A stretch of DNA of 64,000 nucleotides from an uncultured Alistipes sp. (GTDB taxonomy: Bacteria; Bacteroidota; Bacteroidia; Bacteroidales; Rikenellaceae), in NCBI GenBank assembly GCA_905213895.1, contig CAJMKE010000005.1, positions 70,970 through 134,969 on the forward strand, read 5' to 3'. The notes beneath the pieces were generated by a model. The model did not search any database, was not told the origin of the DNA, and worked only from the letters and a program-made list of their open reading frames with translations. The stretch's first letter is position 1; each line of letters starts with the position of its first letter. Position numbers and translations under genes: made by a program. Below are positions 62,209 to 64,000 of this stretch, in pieces.

Positions 62209-62556
62209 ATGCCGGAAATGAAAGACCGCAAATTCAGAAGACCGCCTGTCGTGCATCGAACAAAGCGACGTTCCTGCCAATCATCGATATTGTTTATTCG
62301 TTTTCGCTTCGGAGAGGTTTATCTTTTCCATAGGACCGACAGTCATTGTCCGTCGCGAAGTTCTTTGTGGGCGATGTTCGACAAACGAGTCGGAGACGAT
62401 ATTTATCTCGAATCCAGCAGCAACAATAAATTGAGAAGATTCGAACTGTGGCATAAATTACCTCAGGGCTATGATTATTGCCGTTTGGCTACACGTGAAG
62501 AATTGAGCAATTTTATGTTCGCTCTGGCGTGGTTCGAAGCAAAAACTAAAAGATGA
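62209..62556 (+). CDS. 115-aa protein, right copy
   Basis: Identical to the 60067-60414 product: MPEMKDRKF start and the EAKTKR end. ATG at 62209 directly follows the leader. Unknown function; perfect identity of both copies suggests recent duplication or gene conversion. Confidence 0.65.
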   Translation: MPEMKDRKFRRPPVVHRTKRRSCQSSILFIRFRFGEVYLFHRTDSHCPSRSSLWAMFDKRVGDDIYLESSSNNKLRRFELWHKLPQGYDYCRLATREELSNFMFALAWFEAKTKR

Positions 62557-62562
62557 CGGGAT

Positions 62563-62609
62563 AAAGTTTTAAGGAAGTCATAAACTAAGGATTTCCTTAA
62601 ATAAACTTT
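62563..62609. terminator. hairpin between the 115-aa gene and ATPase 2
   Basis: AAAGTTTTAAGGAA (62563-62576) pairs imperfectly with TTTCCTTAAATAAACTTT (62592-62609). It ends in A/T tracts and lies where the two genes converge. Confidence 0.55.
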
Positions 62610-63762
62610 ATAGTAGATTTTTATGATTGCCGTACAAGCGGTTTATCCACATCGCAAAAAGTTTATCCGTCACTGAATATACCTTGTTGATTTCGGTGAT
62701 TGTATCCTTTTCCAGTAATTTCTTTACTGCCGATTGAACGGAACTTGCCGAATTTAAACTATGCCGTTTAATAAAATATGTGGAAGTAATACGTTCTGCT
62801 TGATCATCTTTGGCAATAGCGTATAGTACTTCTTTCTGTTTTTCGGGAATATTCGATAAAATTTCGCGAAATATAGTATCATTTGATGAAATCATATTAT
62901 CGATTGCAGATCGAATGATTTCAAGTGTACATTCCTCTCCATCTGGTGTATCTGCAAATGCTTCGTTGAAAGTCTTTTGTATGTAGTATGTATGCCCTTT
63001 GAACAGTTTATAAACTTTTCCTACATTTTCCGCCGAGATTTGTCGATTGCGTTTTTCGAAATGACCGACGATAAAAGGAATGTAAATCTCCGGAGCAATC
63101 GCTTTAAGTTCCAGAATATCGGCACTGTGATAGAATGGACGGGCTGCCGATGTAAACATCTCCTGCATCATATGACGCTCGCTGCCGGCAAATATGAAAT
63201 TGCAGTTTCGCAACTTTTGAATGTGAGTTCTCAATAACGCCTCTATGTTTTTCTCAGTATATTTTGCAATTTGTTGAAACTCGTCGATTGCTACGATACA
63301 CGGTTTATCTGCACCGGCGAGATATTGGAAAATTTCATCCAATGTATATTCCGGTCGATCGATATCGCCCAATTCGACGTTGAATGTCGGTGTACCGGTA
63401 ATAGGGTCGAATCCGAATTTACCACTTATAGATTTGAGAGTTCTGATAAACAGATCCGACATTTTGCGATTTTTCGGTAAAAGTGTTTCGTAAATTTCCC
63501 GTCCGAGCAGGTATGTGAATTCCCGCAAACTCGATGTGTGCAGAATGTCTATGAAGAACGTGTAATATTCGTTAATGATTTCGTGGTTGTCGTAACAAAA
63601 TTGAATCAGTCCTGTTTTACCCATACGACGAGGCGAAATAATCACCAAATTATTCCCGTTAACAACGGATTTGATAAATTTTGCAGATTCGGTGATTCGA
63701 TCGCAGAAATATTCCGGTTCTATTTTTCCCGTAACAATGAACGGGTTGGGTGTTTTCGCCAT
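62608..63762 (-). CDS. AAA/STAND-type ATPase 2 (COG1672-like)
   Basis: 384 aa from ATG 63762 (MAKTPNPFIVTGKI). Walker A ISPRRMGKTGLIQF, Walker B CIVAIDEFQQIAKY, sensor FIFAGSERHMMQ, C-terminal winged helix ending KLFAMWINRLYG. Paralogue of ATPase 1 on the opposite strand. A TTG start seven codons upstream overlaps the promoter box and is rejected. Confidence 0.88.
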   Translation of the reverse strand: MAKTPNPFIVTGKIEPEYFCDRITESAKFIKSVVNGNNLVIISPRRMGKTGLIQFCYDNHEIINEYYTFFIDILHTSSLREFTYLLGREIYETLLPKNRKMSDLFIRTLKSISGKFGFDPITGTPTFNVELGDIDRPEYTLDEIFQYLAGADKPCIVAIDEFQQIAKYTEKNIEALLRTHIQKLRNCNFIFAGSERHMMQEMFTSAARPFYHSADILELKAIAPEIYIPFIVGHFEKRNRQISAENVGKVYKLFKGHTYYIQKTFNEAFADTPDGEECTLEIIRSAIDNMISSNDTIFREILSNIPEKQKEVLYAIAKDDQAERITSTYFIKRHSLNSASSVQSAVKKLLEKDTITEINKVYSVTDKLFAMWINRLYGNHKNLL

Positions 63763-63780
63763 AATCTTCAATATTTGATG

Positions 63781-63788
63781 CAAATATA
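63781..63788 (-). promoter_or_regulatory. -7 box for ATPase 2
   Basis: Minus strand TATATTTG, 18 bases before the ATG at 63762, so a very short leader. Confidence 0.5.
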
Positions 63789-64000
63789 ATTATTTTACAC
63801 GAATTATGCAATCGGCATAAATTTTGGCGGTATTATCGTTGTTCTTGTTATCTTTTGTTTTTTCGTAATTTATATAAAAGCAAAAACAAAAGATAACTGA
63901 TTTAATAACAGTAGTTAATAAATGAGAAGATTATGAGGGGAGAGATCATACATTTATAGGATTTACTTTCAGGGTTTTGAGATTAAGATATGCACCGCAG
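63789..64000. other. AT-rich end of window, no supported feature
   Basis: 212 bp of AT-rich sequence. TTTTACACG occurs at about 63793-63801, like the ends of the MITE-like repeat, but no further match follows. No gene or hairpin could be supported. Confidence 0.5.

Larger units (their letters stand above)
61985..62556 (+). repeat. 572-bp inverted repeat, right arm
   Basis: Reverse complement of 60067-60638, same length. Both arms begin at the -33 TTTG and end one base after the ORF's TGA context. Together with ATPase 1 they form a 2.5-kb unit. Confidence 0.9.

Noticed and set aside
60067..62556. Inverted repeats as an IS or composite transposon
   Set aside because: The arm ORFs lack HUH, DDE or recombinase motifs, and no target duplication was seen at the outer ends.
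63793..63801. Third copy of the MITE-like repeat
   Set aside because: Only the nine-base end motif TTTTACACG matches; the flanking bases do not.

Overview
The window looks like a chromosomal segment of a GC-rich Bacteroidales bacterium, most like Alistipes/Rikenellaceae. Supporting signs are a MurF-Alr fusion, PorX, an LptD-type barrel, DUF4493/PCMD and fimbrillin-like lipoproteins, BACON lipoproteins, and many promoters with the Bacteroidetes -7 box TAnnTTTG instead of sigma70 boxes. Genus is an inference; no rRNA or tRNA gene was seen.

Layout. 1-6.5 kb (minus): mutL (its 3' end lies outside the window), a small membrane protein, dnaJ, grpE and lptD. 6.6-14.6 kb (plus): a cell-wall amidase, an MCE/MlaD-like lipid-transport protein, mutS2, a murF-alr fusion and an RsmI-like methylase. 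14.7-15.4 kb: a long structured leader and a phage-repressor-like DNA-binding protein. 15.4-25.7 kb (minus): one long operon of surface lipoproteins (fimbrillin-like, DUF4493, PCMD), two related outer-membrane barrels and a terminal HD-domain protein. 25.9-37.5 kb: a DPP5-like peptidase, Nudix-porX, two AT-rich membrane genes, a 6S-like RNA, tsaE, panC-panD, DUF456 and an M16 peptidase. 37.6-48.5 kb: surface lipoproteins (BACON, Big_2, fimbrillin-like) around an M49 dipeptidyl peptidase. 48.7-54.7 kb: a probable small-molecule uptake and oxidation locus (two FAD oxidoreductases, a sodium symporter, two unknowns). 54.9-56.3 kb: an S41 peptidase.

56.3-64 kb is an AT-rich accessory island: an excisionase-like HTH protein, an RteC-like protein, three AAA ATPases, and three copies of a promoter-plus-structured-leader module. 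Two copies form a 572-bp near-identical inverted repeat that surrounds one ATPase and carries identical 115-aa genes pointing outward. The third copy drives a different 47-aa ORF. This leader-ORF-ATPase arrangement is the best candidate here for an undescribed system.

Three non-coding families stand out. (i) Seven intergenic arrays of a 9-nt unit (GNCNTTAAN) form palindromes, most of them beside terminators. (ii) Two 170-bp MITE-like repeats occur 45 kb apart. (iii) The 6S-like RNA has a clear promoter and a closing stem. Two lipoprotein genes carry G9 tracts that could make them phase-variable.
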